From Ditylenchus dipsaci (Eukaryota; Nematoda; Chromadorea; Rhabditida; Anguinidae), in assembly GCA_004194705.1 (NCBI GenBank), contig SADC01000127.1:241311-305310 (forward strand): a stretch of 64,000 nt of DNA. Reading direction: 5' to 3'. Numbering within the stretch: position 1 is the stretch's first letter; every line of letters begins with the position of its first letter. Shown in pieces: positions 43,438 to 55,517 of the stretch. The notes under the pieces are model-generated. The model saw nothing but the letters and a program-made list of their open reading frames with translations, searched no databases and was not told the DNA's origin. A program made the position numbers and the translations under genes.

Positions 43438-43852
43438 GAAGTAGGGTTGACGGCGGTCGCGGTGCGGTCTTTGTTTTGGAAGGCTGTGTTAACCAATTTT
43501 TTGATTAGTTTTTTAGATTCTGTTTTTACCGTTCTGTTCAGCATGAAAAAATAGGCACGGTCTTTAGAATAATGACGACCACTCCATAAATTGTTTCAGT
43601 GACTAAAACGCGTTGGCGCAACAAAAAAAAAGATTTTTTTTCGACCACTCCAAAAAAACTTTTTTTGGTTGCGCCAACGCATTTTAGTCACTGAAACAAT
43701 TTATGGAGTGGTCGTCATTATTCTAAAGACCGCGCCTCTTTTTTCATGCTGAACAGAACGGTAAAAACAGAATCTAAAAAACTAATCAAAAAATTGGTTA
43801 ACACAGCCTTCCAAAACAAAGACCGCACCGCGACCGCCGTCAACCCTACTTC
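43438..43852. repeat. Near-perfect 415-bp palindrome
   Basis: The arms of about 190 bp are almost identical in inversion, from GAAGTAGGGTTGACGG (left) to CCGTCAACCCTACTTC (right). The GC-rich tips contain GGTCGCGGTGCGGTC and the centre GCGCAACAAAAAAA. The loop is only about 30 nt. Probably a MITE of a distinct family. Confidence 0.85.
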
Positions 43853-44029
43853 GAAGTAAACAAGTGCCATTATTACTGTATTTCTCTTCCGACAGTTCCC
43901 TTTTTGGTTTCACGCTTCTTGTAGTTTTCATTCGCATTAAAATTGAGCAGCGATAATAATTCTATTCTTGTTATTCGAACCCGTTCACAATTATCTTGAT
44001 TAAAATTGTTTTGAAGCTTATGAATTTTT

Positions 44030-44759
44030 TTATTTCTTATTGGAAAAACATCCAGAAAGTAATTTTTTAAGAAATTGCACCACTTGTATAGACTGTATAC
44101 TACTTGCTTGTTGCTGTCTTCCATTCGCATTAGATTTTTCTACATCCATGTAAAACATATCTAGCACATCTATGGATAGGCGGCTGCCTCTCCTCCACGC
44201 TTTGAAGGTCGCAAAATCCATGTGACTTAGCGGGTAGTCATCAGCAGAGGAATAGTCTGCTCCAATTGTAGTTGTGACAACAATGCTGGGGTGTGCTCTA
44301 GTAGGTTTGTTTGAGCAAGCACCTAAAGGATTGGCACTTAAACGACGACTTCTTCGAGTCAAAATGGGCTGTATGCGCTGAACTCTTTGACTGTGCTGGA
44401 AGTGGGTGAAGAGTTGTGGTTTTTGTTGCAGATAAGTTATTGTCTCCAAGTTGGGCTAAATTTTACTTTTAGAGAGAAAAAAGCTTCATTATTTAACTTA
44501 CGCTGGATTTATTTCTAGGCACATAGATTGTGGTAGTTGGAGCACTGAAGGAAACTCTTTTACAGTGGGTGCGCGCTCTGCTTAGAGCTAGTGAGTCAAT
44601 AGCTATTGCATTGTAGCCACTATTGCCCTTCCTGTGAAAATTTTTGAGCTCTTCAATGTTTAGATGAGTATTAAGTTCCATACAGTCAAGAGCTAGGTCT
44701 GACAGAGCACGGCGACCTTTGTACAATTTAGTGCTGTCTGAACTTTTTGATTTTTTCAA
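44030..44759 (-). CDS. Unrecognised protein with an RVSF motif
   Basis: Two exons on the minus strand: about 44759-44502 and 44455-44030, joined in phase across a 46-nt intron (gtaagt...tttag), ending in TAA at 44030. The first exon lacks an in-frame ATG, so the 5' end lies upstream. The protein is basic and Ser/Thr-rich, with KRVSFSAP (an RVxF-type docking motif for protein phosphatase 1, by pattern only), RRSRRLSANPLG and SRLSIDVLDMFYMDVE. There is no membrane segment. The phrase PSIVVTTTI recalls PPIVVATTV in the next gene, so the two could be relatives or parts of one gene. Confidence 0.5.
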
Positions 44760-45888
44760 TGACCAGACAAATTTTCAAAAAATGTTTGCGTTTGAAGAAA
44801 TATCGTAAACGCTCTAATAAACCGACACCACCCCTCCAGTAATTTTATTGTCTTTCTATATAATTTTTTCGTTAACACTGGAATGCCTGATCGTACTAAG
44901 AGTACATACTGGTGCAGAATTTCACGCTGAACACGATGGTGAAAAAATATAAAAAATAATCAATATTTGCGGGTCAGCTACCCCTACGAACCAACCAAGT
45001 TAAGACTATTGCGTATGAAACTTCAGAAAGGCAGATCTCGTCGATTTCTACTAACGAATAAAGTGATTTATAGCTTAGCATAAGCGCAGATTTGGGGCTT
45101 TCGGATGAGATATCATTGAAGTATTTATAACAATTAAATGTAAAAATTTTACTTTAAAGAAAAAATGGTGTCATTTTTTGAAAACGTTGTTGATACTTAA
45201 GAACAGAACAAAAAGTGTGATAACGTCATTTTTCAAGCAACTAGCCAGCAAACAGCCTCCTCATTTTTATTTTTAAAATTTTCAGTCTTTTTTTGATATA
45301 TATAGTATATACATGCGTATAAAAAATATATACGTCTAATTCTTTGGCTCCAGCTCTGCTCTAGCTCCAAGTAGGAGCCAGAGCCGGAGCGAAAATTTTC
45401 AAACTAAGAGCCCAGAGCAAGAACTAGAGAAAAAATTTTTTAAACTAAGATTTCAGAGCCGAAGCGAAAAACCGCAAAAATACATCACTGCCTATGACCA
45501 TGGTTTGCAAAAAATATCATTGATTTTTTGCTGAAATGTATTTGCATTTAAAATTAAAGTTTACGAAAACAGCAAAATTGTAGAAAAATGCATATAGGCT
45601 TGAAATAACGTAAAGACTAGGCTACACGTGTAGAACTATAGAAATAGTCATAATTTTACCTACATATAACAAAGCTAGACCCTGAAATTCCTAAAACACC
45701 ATATTTTGTTCCAGACTTAGATGTAGCTTGTTGTTACCCTCAAAATCGACGTTGCATTCTGACTAGATTGGAAAAAACACAAAAGGCTATGGAAGAATTC
45801 ATTAGGCAAGTTTTAGATTTGGTAATTGTCCCAAGTAAATTGTTGACCGTGTTACACTGCATTTATATATATATATAAATTGAAAATA

Positions 45889-46645
45889 TTAGCTGAAATA
45901 CGCACATTTGTCCACCACTGCATTACTCTTCGCATTGGCCATTTGGTTGTGTAGTTGGTTGTTAGCTAGTGTCAACGACCTAAATATAATACTAAAATTA
46001 TAAAAAGATGTGAAGAAATATGTTCAACCTTCGCCTTTCAATCCTTTTCTCCACTTTGAGTCTCATACGAGTCAAGTCCAGATGTGTGGCAAAGCCTCGC
46101 CTCAGCTCCTCTCTGCTGGTCTCCAGTGACTTTTGCATCTGTTTAGCTGGTCCCTCAAGGCTTAGAGTGTCCAGAGAGATGCGCACCTGGCTGAGGTCAG
46201 TCACACTTGCCGACCTTTTAATGACCGAGCAGTTAGGGGAGGTGCGATTAAGGTTGGGTCGATTTGTGCCTCCACTAAATGGTCTTCTTCTAGTGGCTTG
46301 CCATCCACCAGTCACTTTTCTTCGTATCTTAGGCTCTACATTCCAGTGGTTGTGCAAGAATTGGTGGACCGCTTGTTTGAGTTGAATGGGGTCAGAATTG
46401 CGTTTGAGCACTCCCTTCTTGGGAGTTTGCTGTTTTCTGGTAGAGAGTGATTTAGTGTTGCTACTTACTGTTGTGGCCACCACAATAGGTGGTCTAGAGG
46501 GAATGATAGGGCAGTTCACAATGCTCACTTGATTGCGCCTCATCGGGAGCTCCTGCAAATGGGGTGATCTAGCTGACACAACCAAGAACACGAGCAACCA
46601 ATTGTAGCCTTTGGGTATTTGGCTTTTGGCACTGGGAAAATACAA
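45889..46645 (-). CDS. Unrecognised basic protein
   Basis: A long open exon up to about 46645 (5' end undefined) to 46029, then a 50-nt intron (gttgaac...atttag) and a last exon 45979-45889 ending in TAA; phase agrees. The region near the start is hydrophobic (YNWLLVFLVVSA), perhaps a signal peptide or spanning segment. The rest is basic and Ser-rich: KKGVLKRNSDPIQLKQAVHQFL, RRRPFSGGTNRPNLNRTSPN, KRSASVTDLSQVRISLDTLSLEG, followed by a Lys/Arg/Glu helix. No family recognised. The hydrophobic segment could instead be intron read through. Confidence 0.5.
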
Positions 46646-47378
46646 TTGGGTAATGGGAAACAGCTGGGAAATCGGGACGGGCTTTTATTTATAGCTAGGT
46701 GACTCTATAAGCATTTTTTATATTATATTCATTTGAATACCACCTCAGTATTTTTTTTCAATATTGAAGAAAAGAAAAACCTAGACTTCTAGCTTTTTTG
46801 TATGGGGACATGAAAATGACAAAATGTTTTTATAACTTAAAATTATTATAGTGCAAAGACGCGGTTGACCATGCAGCAAAATTTTAGTCAAAGCCTTAAC
46901 CTGCCGAAGCAAGTTATGATGAAAGGGTGAGAATCTAGCTTACCTTCGGACTTTTAGACTCTGAAGATGATCCAAAATCAACACGGAAAAAATCTTTTGT
47001 AGTATTTTTGAGTTGTGAGATCCTGTGAAAGGAAAAGCTTTGGATGTTTGGTTGTTATTTTTATAGTAGAGACAAAATTAAGGTGAGATCTCGTCTCAAT
47101 TGATGCTTTTTATTATTAGCCCATTCGACGTATAATCGAAAAGTAGAAGTAGGTTGCACATAAGGGGTTTTTTATTTTATTAATTTTGAGCATAGGTCAC
47201 ATGAAAGTGCATACTTTACGTCAAATATAAGGCGAAAAGCTACATGAAACTTTAATCGTATCGAAAATAGCAAAAATCGTATTCTCAGTAACAGTTCACA
47301 TACCAAAATGTAGCCCTGTATCTCTTCTAAAAAATGGGAAGAGATCTTTGCTGGATGCTAGAAACCACTTTAACCCTA

Positions 47379-47900
47379 CGTTCACAATGATCCGTTTTTC
47401 GTCCGCATCCGATGCGGTGCGGATGCGGAATTGCGTTCACAATAAAATTTGCCGCTTCCGTTGCCGCTTCCGCACCGCACCTGTTTCCGCATCCGCACCG
47501 CATCCGTTTTTTGATGTTCACAATGCATCCGCACATACTGTGTCTCAGTATATAGATGGTAAAACATTCTTAAATTTTTAATTATAACTATTCTAAAGTC
47601 TTAGAAAGCAAGTGTCAGGCGAATAAAGTAAAACAAGAGTATCTCGAGTTAATAATATAGGCATCAATATAAAATAATAACCACAAAATAATTCAAAATT
47701 TTTAAAAGCTTCCTGAAAGCTTTTTGAAAGATCGATTTCCGCACCACATCCGAATCCGCTAAGCCTATTGTGAACACGCTTCCGCAACATCTTTCGCATC
47801 CGGATGCGGTCCGCAATGCGGTCCGCATGCGGACCGCATTGCGGATGCATTGTGAACACCAAAAATGCGGATGCGGTGCGGATGCGGATCATTGTGAACG
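47379..47900. mobile_element. CpG-rich MITE with GCGGATGCG repeats
   Basis: TIRs CGTTCACAATGATCCG and CGGATCATTGTGAACG. GCGGATGCGG/CCGCATCCGC is reiterated near both ends, giving open frames in several phases that are not genes. An internal motif TTCACAATG/CATTGTGAAC also occurs in both orientations. Confidence 0.8.
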
Positions 47901-48192
47901 ATATTATTATTATAAACAAATTAGACGATTTATTTAATTTCCCGCAAAATCGGTTTAAAGCTGAAAATGGACCTTTTCGGGCGTTTTAAAAGGCCGTGCA
48001 CACCTTGTTTCGAGGTCAATTTTGCGACACCGAGGGTCTGAGGGATGTGAAGGGCAACTATATTCTAACGCCGAAAACCTGTGAATTTTTTGCACCAGAA
48101 GCAGCCCCTCCGAATCCTGCTTTATGCTAAATTTTCCACTGGTTTTGACAAAGGCAATATTTTGATAAAAAAACGTTTAAAACCACTAGCTA

Positions 48193-48426
48193 CCGTATTT
48201 CCTCTAATAAGCGCCCACCCCTAACTTTGAAAAACCCATATCTCAGCCGAGATCAAATATTTTGCGAATCTGGTTTTTGCGTCTTCTTAATTCCCAGGAG
48301 CTCTACCGATTCCGCGTTTTAGATTTCGGTTGAGCATTCAAAATTTTCGAGATCGATTCAGAATTTTTCAGATTTTCGGGAGTTTGAAAAATAAGCGCCC
48401 ATGGGTGCTTATTATTGGAAATACGG
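48193..48426. mobile_element. CCGTAT-family MITE
   Basis: CCGTATTTCCTCTAATAAGCGCCC and GGGTGCTTATTATTGGAAATACGG, with TA on both sides. Confidence 0.85.
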
Positions 48427-49050
48427 TAATTTATCAAACAGTCAACATAAAAACATCCTAATAAACATTTATATTTAACTTCTAAGTACATAAAATATAC
48501 TGAAAAGAAAAAGATGTATCTGGTATGCCCTTAACACTTCCTCCCATCCAGTTACCTCATCTTGGAAAATCATTCAGACATAGTAATGCATACAAATTTG
48601 ACTTGTGTAAACTAAAGAAATAACCACAATTTACAGGGTAAAAATATTATTTCCGCAACTAAATTCTCGTTTTTATTAACTTTTAAAAAAATTGAAAATT
48701 TTAGTTACGAGAATGATATTTTCACCCTGTATATCCCTCTTTATTGGTTAGGCCTCACCACAAACAAGAGAAGGAATAATGAAAAAGATATGAAAAATTC
48801 GAAAATTTGACAGATTAAGTGTGCAAGCCCACATGAAAAGTAATAAAGTGGAGATAAATCAGCCATGTGGGTGTTTTGTGGACCGCTCACACACATGTCC
48901 ACCAATAGACACAGTAAGTGGGGCAGAGATGGCCAAGTGGATTATAGCCAATCACTGTGTAATTGGGCCTTGCATGTTGTTAACTCTGGAGCAAAATATT
49001 TTCTTTTATGGAACAAAGTGATTGTTGAGACTTGCACACTTCACATAACA

Positions 49051-52000
49051 CTAATACAAATGGTCTACAAACAAAGGATTTTGGGTGACATAGTCATCCT
49101 CCTGCAGAACATGACTGAACTCGCTCCTTCGACTCTTCTGCTGCTGGTCGGCATACAGGTGGTTGTTCCTAAAAATTCAGGATGACATTTTTAAAAATTT
49201 ATGGATAAAATTCCATTCCCACAGTAAAATAGTGTGTCCGAAAAGTTCGGAACGGACTTTTGAGCACATTATTCAAAATGAAAAATTCGCTACAAAAAAT
49301 TTAAAATGTAGATTTTGTAGACCAATTTTGGATCTCCTCTTTCAAATGGTTTATAATGCTCATTTTGAATATTTTAGAATAGTCATCATTTGGATCCAAA
49401 CACCTGGTAGGTCATTTTGAGATGTTGGCAAGAAAACCATTTACCGTATTTTCTCTAATAATGACCCCCTCTCTAATAATGACCCCCCCCCCTTATTTTT
49501 GACTAGGATTTCAGAGTTAAAGCCGTTTTTGATTGACAATTTCGGAATTTTTCAGGGGTTGAAAAATAATGACCCCGGGGTCATTATTAAAGAAAATACG
49601 GTAAATATCTACTTTTCTTAAACCATTCAGTAAATTTCAACAGCTTGTTAGAAAGCCAAGATTCAAGGCTCTACGCATTACAAAAATTTTAAATAAATAC
49701 AGTGAAGCTCGAAAAAAAAGACCACCGTTTAGGCCAATTTAAATTCAGGACAAATTTTTTATATCGAGAGTGAACTTACGCGGAAACTTATATATCAATT
49801 TCCAAAGAACAATTTTCAAATTGGTCTCACAGCGAGAGTGGACTGTACAACCAAATTTTCGGGTTTATTTCGAAATTTTGGGGTGCTTAACCAAAATCGA
49901 AAAAGTAGAGTCATTAGAGCTGGTCACGGTTGAAAGTTTAAAAAAAGAATTGCTCTGCTCTGATTTTTAAGTTTTCAAAGTCTATGGCGGGGAGCTATTA
50001 AATATGTTGCATGGCGAGTCTTCATTCCACTGATTATAGACTGACTAGTTTTATGAAGGGTCAAAGGTAAAGTTAACACGATTAAACTAACTTGTCATTG
50101 TTGTGGTGTGAATATGAGATATTTTCTTCGAAACGGGTCTGTCTTCTTGGACTGGACAGGGAGGAGGAGGCAGGGCGAGGATGGAGAGGCTCGTAGTGCA
50201 CACTCTCCACAAATGGACTCACCTAAACACACCCCCTCATTCCTCAAGATTTTCCAGTTTTATGTTTAAACCCACAGGTCGACCGTCATGGATGCTAACC
50301 AATCTACTCTTCCTAGTCACCTTCTTTAATGGCACTGATCCAGCAGCACTAGAAAGCATGATGCCAGTAGAAGAGGCTGCCGAAGAAGAAGCGGATCTAG
50401 CATTGGAAGAAGCAGAGGACAGCGAGCTACTGGGACGCTGGCTGGATCTAGCACTGCTACGTACACCAGCTGATCCATTCTGGAAGCCAGCAGAACGCTC
50501 GTTGTAGTTGTTGCTGTGATCTACAAAATGCGCTGTTGATTTCGGTGTGAAAGAAAAATTTGTCACACGCTCGTTTCTTAACTTTCCTATAATGCGGGAA
50601 TTCAAAAATTTTTTTTGCTGTTTATGAAAGAATTTTTTCTTTTTTTCTAACTGAGATAAAGCTTCAGGCGCAGGGTAGGCCAGCCCACGCTAGGAAGAGC
50701 TTAAATCTGTGCCCTAAACTGCAAAACAGCAAAAAAACGAGTAAAAAATTGAATCCTTGCATTATACGAAAGTTAAGAAACGGCTACATACCGATATATT
50801 TAGCGAAAATAAAAATAATGACAACAAATTATAATAATTAAAATTATTTCTTACCAGCGAAATCCTGTTGCTTGCCCAATTCAGAGGGCTGAGTGGAATG
50901 CTCTTCTGTCTTGATGCGGGGATGTGCAGTGGTTTTTGATAATGAGGAGAGGTGCTGTCTATGGGACTTCTGCTAGTTCCACCATAAAACTTTTGGTTGT
51001 AGGGTGATTCCCGGATTTGCCTGAATGAATCCCCAGTCGACTGATGTGCGCTTGGTCAGTGATTGGTGTGATTGGCCGCACTGGCTCTACAGGACTCACC
51101 CGCTGGCTTGGCTAAATATAGTTCATTGAGCTGGCCATTCTGCATTGCAATAAAAGGGTGGAGTTCGGTATAAGCTTTCAAAAAAAGTTTAAGCCCTTTT
51201 CTGTGTGTTTTAGAGCTTAAGTGTCTAGAAAATATTTTTCTGGGAGGAGGAAGCCAGTTTTTAGAATAAAATTGGGCCAAGGTGATTCAATGTGTAAAAA
51301 GGGCTGTTGGGGACGCGACCCACTCGCCAACGCCATAACTTGCCAACTCAAAATACCGTATTTTCTCTAGTAAGTGCCCTCCCCAAATCCGGTATTTTAT
51401 TTATTCATTTTTGGCCTATGTGACCCAGTTATGGGTGTCGACTCCTAGGCATGTTACATACCAAAATGTAGCTGGAAAACTGAGCTACATTTTAGTATGT
51501 AACGTGCATAAGGTTCGCTTCCTAAAATAGTGTCAAAAATGCAAAAAAAATTAAAAAATACCGGATTTGGGGGAAGGCGCTTATTAGAGAAAATACGAAG
51601 CTACTATCACAGTTTTTTTGAAAAGTGGTGAAATTATTACGTGTTGTCCCTGAGCCTATTGCCTACGGCCCGAAGCCTAAGGGCTAAGCCTAATTCCAAA
51701 GGCTAAGCCAAAAAATGATTGAAGGGGAGGGGGTGGTATATTACAGTAGCGCCGAAAATACGGTACTCGCCGAAACTCACCAAAGCCAAAAAAAAACTCG
51801 CTAACACGAAAACTCGCCAACGTCAAATCTCGCCAAGGTCGAAACTCGCCAACTGAGAAACTCACCAATGCAGAAACTTGCCAATGGCGAAACTCGCCAA
51901 CGAAAAATTCGATTTAGCTGTCCCCCTGGGAACGGCCATAGTGTGCCGTTTAATAAAAAATTTTCGTTGGCGAGTTTTGCCGATGGCGAGTTTTTTGTTG

Positions 52001-52603
52001 GCGAGAATTTTTTCCATGCACTCTTTTAGATGAAATTACCATAAAATCCCCCCCCCCCATCAAAAAACTAAAATTTAATCAAAAAAATCTTAAAAATTGT
52101 CTTCCCCAACCTAGGAATATGGTTTCTACACTTTTCAGATCCTAAAACACATTAGAAAACACTTGAGAAGTCGTTATACCAAATTTTATCCCGGAAAAGG
52201 CACTAACCTGCTGGTCTATCTGAATGGTCATCTCCCCATTCTCATCACAACCATAAGTGCGGCGTTCAGTGAAGGTGTTGCAGGAGTATTCATTGTTAAT
52301 CTAAATCCAACACCTGCGTTGCGTCCAGTTGCAAAGTGGAGTCACCTGATTGTTGTTGTCTTGCTTGCTTTGTGGAGGAGTGGTGTCATGAATGTTGCGC
52401 TCAAATGTTTCCACTCCATGCACTTCCTCACTCATCCTTGTGCCATTACTATCGATTTCCTGAATATAGGAAATCTTTAAATGAAAAAATTAAATATTTA
52501 GTTTTACCTTGAATGGTACCAATTTGTCTAGTTTCTCATTAGACGTCTGGTGGGCACCACGAGTTGCACTTTGGGCATTTGATGAATAAATATGTGAAGC
52601 CAG
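49051..52603 (-). CDS. Unrecognised Ser-rich, probably disordered protein
   Basis: Minus-strand exons: 52603-52508, 52459-52346, 52300-52208, 51139-50855, 50520-50276, 50222-50092, 49168-49051 (TAG), with 45-55-nt introns plus two long ones containing MITEs. The 5' end is upstream. Residues include LASHIYSSNAQSATRGAHQ, EEVHGVETFERNIHDTTP, YNQKFYGGTSRSPIDSTSP, a run of Ser/Ala/Arg (SSLSSASSNARSASSSAAS), RKSRLVSIHDGRPVSPFVES and the tail QNPLFVDHLY. Frame is lost by one base near 51030 (between ITDQAHISR and TGDSFRQIRES), and the join at 50520 is out by one. No domain is recognised; the composition suggests a scaffold or cytoskeleton-associated protein, but that is a guess. Confidence 0.6.
49444..49601. 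mobile_element. CCGTAT-family MITE
   Basis: CCGTATTTTCTCTAATAATG and TCATTATTAAAGAAAATACGG, with TA on both sides (49442-49443, 49602-49603). In the last intron of the Ser-rich gene. Confidence 0.85.
49700..49845. mobile_element. 146-bp pogo-like MITE
   Basis: CAGTGAAGCTCGAAAAAAAAGACCACC on the left and GGTCTCACAGCGAGAGTGGACTG on the right, TA on both sides. The ends resemble, but are not identical to, those of 3406-4173. Confidence 0.65.
51356..51597. mobile_element. CCGTAT-family MITE
   Basis: CCGTATTTTCTCTAGTAAGTGCCCTCCCCAAATCCGG on the left and GGCGCTTATTAGAGAAAATACG on the right. Confidence 0.75.
51760..52010. repeat. Tandem and inverted AACTCGCCAACG motif array
   Basis: About eight copies of a 14-17-bp unit centred on AAACTCGCCAA (51766-51905), then GAAAAATTCGATTTAGC, then the motif inverted (CGTTGGCGAGTTTTGC). 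A second, shorter inverted pair sharing GAAAAATTTGATTTAACGG lies at 58055-58175, and fragments at 51316-51345 and 18335-18367. Organised like the array TIRs of the two MULEs, but without coding sequence. Confidence 0.7.
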
Positions 52604-54436
52604 CTAAACCATATAAATCCATTGTTAAATGTGCTAAGACTTCATCTGGGCAGCTGTTCGATCAGAAAAACACCAACTTTTTTACAAAAACAGCATCAAA
52701 AATAAATGCGACCAAAAATTTCAATTTAAAAATTTGAACATAACTTTTTAGAAATTTTCTTTTTTTGTAATCCGTATAGTATGAAGCATTCCTTTTTGAA
52801 AAGAGGGTTGCGTTGTATCGGCAACCACGGGCTTTATGGGCAAAACTGTAGTAATTTTGAAAACAGCTAGTTAAATCAAAATCTCTGTGATATTTTGAAC
52901 TAGGATTGACGGATTAATCTCGGCAAAAACTTTTAAAAATAAAGGTTAAAAATTGTAGGATCCTACACGCTTAGCGGTGGCGTTATAGAGTTTCACATAC
53001 ATAAAAAATTTGTTTTTAGATACAGTGTTAGAAATTTGAAGTAATTCCAGAGTTTTATCCCTGACTGAAACACCATACGTAGAAACAGCGAACAGCTTAA
53101 AGTTCTATTAGTAGATTCGAATTCCAGGATCAATAAAATTACACAATCGAAAATACCACAACCTATGCCTTTTTCAGCTCAAAAAATTGTGATCAAGGGG
53201 TTTTCTGGCCAAACTCACCCACTACTCTTATCGATAAATACTAAATATTTCATACATAAGCAGCCGAAAAATGCTAGAAAAGTGGTAAAACAAACAAAAA
53301 AAACGATTCCATCGCACAAAATTCCAGCTAAAAGAGAGATTTAGCCTGACTCAAAATAAATCAAATAAACAAAAAAAAAGCGAAATGAGAGAAGAAGAGG
53401 CGTACGTCGAGAGCAAACAAGCTCGCAACCACTATGTGTGATGGTGGATGAAAGGTTGTGCAAGGTGGAAGGCCAGCCTTGTAAATAATACACCGTTCAT
53501 TGTTCCTGACTGTCATGGATGCTAGGCAATGCCACTTAACAGCATACCTCGTGTTTCTTGGCTAGTATTGTTTTAGTGCACAAATTAGTGCGCGCAGCTA
53601 TTCACTGGTTATGAGGAAGTGCTAGTGGGAATGAGCAAACAAACAACTAAACCATCTCTGGTCCACTACTATATGTTGTGTGCATAATATGTACAGTTAT
53701 TGTTGTTGTTATTTGGAATCGACTTTGAAGTAAGAAAAGTGCTTGAAAACCCAAGATGTTTGCAATACAACCCATTTTGTCATCTGATTTGCTAGAAGTT
53801 TCGTGGTAACATGACTGAGAATGGACAACCCTAGTTAGAACCACTTTTTCAACAAAATGTTTGTACAGGGTTGCCAGACGTCCTCTTTTATGAGATTTGT
53901 CCTTATTTTGGGATTGCAAATTTTATTATTTTGTGAAATTTTCAGTCAAAATCTTATTTTTAGCATCAAAAGAGCAATAAGCACTAGATGAAATTGCATA
54001 TTTTTTCCCAAAACACCCTAAAATGTCATTATTTTGAGCAAAGGTCCTTATTTTTTGTTTGTAGTATTGTGTTTTTTCCACAAAATTTTTGGAGTATTTT
54101 TAAAAGTTGGCCTCTCCATTTGTAGCCAAAATTCTCAGCTAAGAAATTAAAATTCAAAAAAAATTTATAAAAAACACAATGCCACAAAATTTTTATGCGA
54201 AAAAACGGTACGAAATTTTGATACAATTTAATATAGGCTCTAACAATCCGGCAGATCATCTTTGTCCTTTTATACAAACACGTTATTTCTGTTAAAAATA
54301 TTGTTTTTTGTCAACAGCGTTATCAGCAAATAATTTATTTATTATTTTGTCTAATGAAACATAAATCAAATGTTAAAGTAGGTTGTTGTGCAATACAAAA
54401 GGTAAGAGCCAGTAAGTAAAAGCAGTTTTTTGCCAC
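52604..54436. other. No gene recognised
   Basis: Low-complexity AT-rich DNA. A few short open frames on each strand have no coding character. Several TTTTTATTTTGxxC stretches near 53900-54060 look like diverged repeats. Confidence 0.4.
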
Positions 54437-55517
54437 TCAAGCAGGTGTCTGGGCTCGAGAGTCAATGTGTTTGCGAATAGAGGGCAGGTTTTGGATGCGG
54501 TCAATCAAGTTCTGCAATAATCAAGCATTACTTGCTTTCACACACACACATATACTCACCTGAATGTGGGGAAAGCCTCCAAACAGTCCTTCTCGCCAAA
54601 GTCACAAAACTTGGAGAAAAACTCAGCAGCAAACACATCCACCCAAGTCACCTGCAAACATCACATATACTTTATCTTTCTAGCACAAATTGCAGAAATT
54701 TAACATTTTTAAACATTTATCTAGCTGGAGTAGAATTTTGTTGGAAAATATATATTTCTTAATTTCAAAAGTTATTTTTTTTTTGACAAACATGTATATT
54801 TACCTGGTCACCACACAACAAAGCATTGCTACCATTTTCCACCAAAAACTTTTCAAACGTGCCGGCATAGTTGTCTAGTTGAGGGCGTACTTTTTCTTTG
54901 AAGAACACTGTCTGAAATATGGTGATATAGTGTGAGAGGTATCAGAGATTTCGACAACCTTGTCGTCCACCTTCATCATCCCCAACAATACTAGAGGCCA
55001 TTGCTTAATGCCATCACTGTTAATTGCTTCAGCCACCAAGTCGGCTATCATGTCTAAACGAGCATTTTGCAAAGCGTTTGAAGCACACATGCCTAAAATT
55101 TTATTCATTGCTAGTGTGATTTTTACTATTTTATTTTTTTCTCGCTTTGAAAACTAATTTTTAAACATTTGGTCTTTTTTGTCTGAATTGATAAAAAATG
55201 TGATGTTATATGTGTTCGATCAAAAAATTTCCTACCAAATTCATGAGCCAAAAATCTAGCAATGGCCAAGGACTGGCCAATTTTAACACCGTCAACTTCC
55301 AACACTGGCACCTGTCCCAGGGGCATTTCTGAACAAGTGCTAAATAGTGAATGCTATCCATAAGCCAACTGACCTTCTTTGAGGCTAGGCCAGGTTTCTT
55401 GTGTGACCACCACATTTTCCCACTTCACTTGTGCCAATTCGAGCAAGTAGCGAATAGCTTCTGCACGTCTCTAGCTGCAAAGTAGTAAAGTTTGATGGAT
55501 TTGTAGTTGGGGGCCAT
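54437..55517 (-). CDS. Sigma-type glutathione S-transferase
   Basis: Conjugates glutathione to electrophiles in the cytosol; sigma-class members can also have prostaglandin D synthase activity. Six minus-strand exons: 55517-55374 (ATG, MAPNYKSIKLYYFAA), 55328-55236, 55092-54960, 54912-54804, 54651-54560, 54511-54437 (TGA). The N-terminal thioredoxin-fold domain has the catalytic-Tyr region KLYYF, RAEAIRYLLELAQVKWE, PLGQVPVLEVDG and QSLAIARFLAHEFG (glutathione-binding QS). The helical domain has ARLDMIADLVAEA, then LLCGDQVTWVDVFAAEFF and LIDRIQNLPSIRKHI; about 205 residues, normal for the class. One base is missing at about 55466-55471 (AGAG-ACG, expected RGRAEA) and one in the G4 at 54568-54571 (FPHIQ), both probably consensus errors. 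AATAAA follows near 54345. Confidence 0.93.

Noticed and set aside
47327..47989. Several open frames rich in Arg, Cys and Gly
   Set aside because: They come from GCGGATGCG repeats of a MITE and appear on both strands.
50181..50507. 108-codon plus-strand open frame rich in Glu/Ala/Leu
   Set aside because: Antisense shadow of the Ser/Ala-rich minus-strand exon.
52163..52480. 105-codon plus-strand open frame
   Set aside because: It lies exactly opposite two well-spliced minus-strand exons of the Ser-rich gene.
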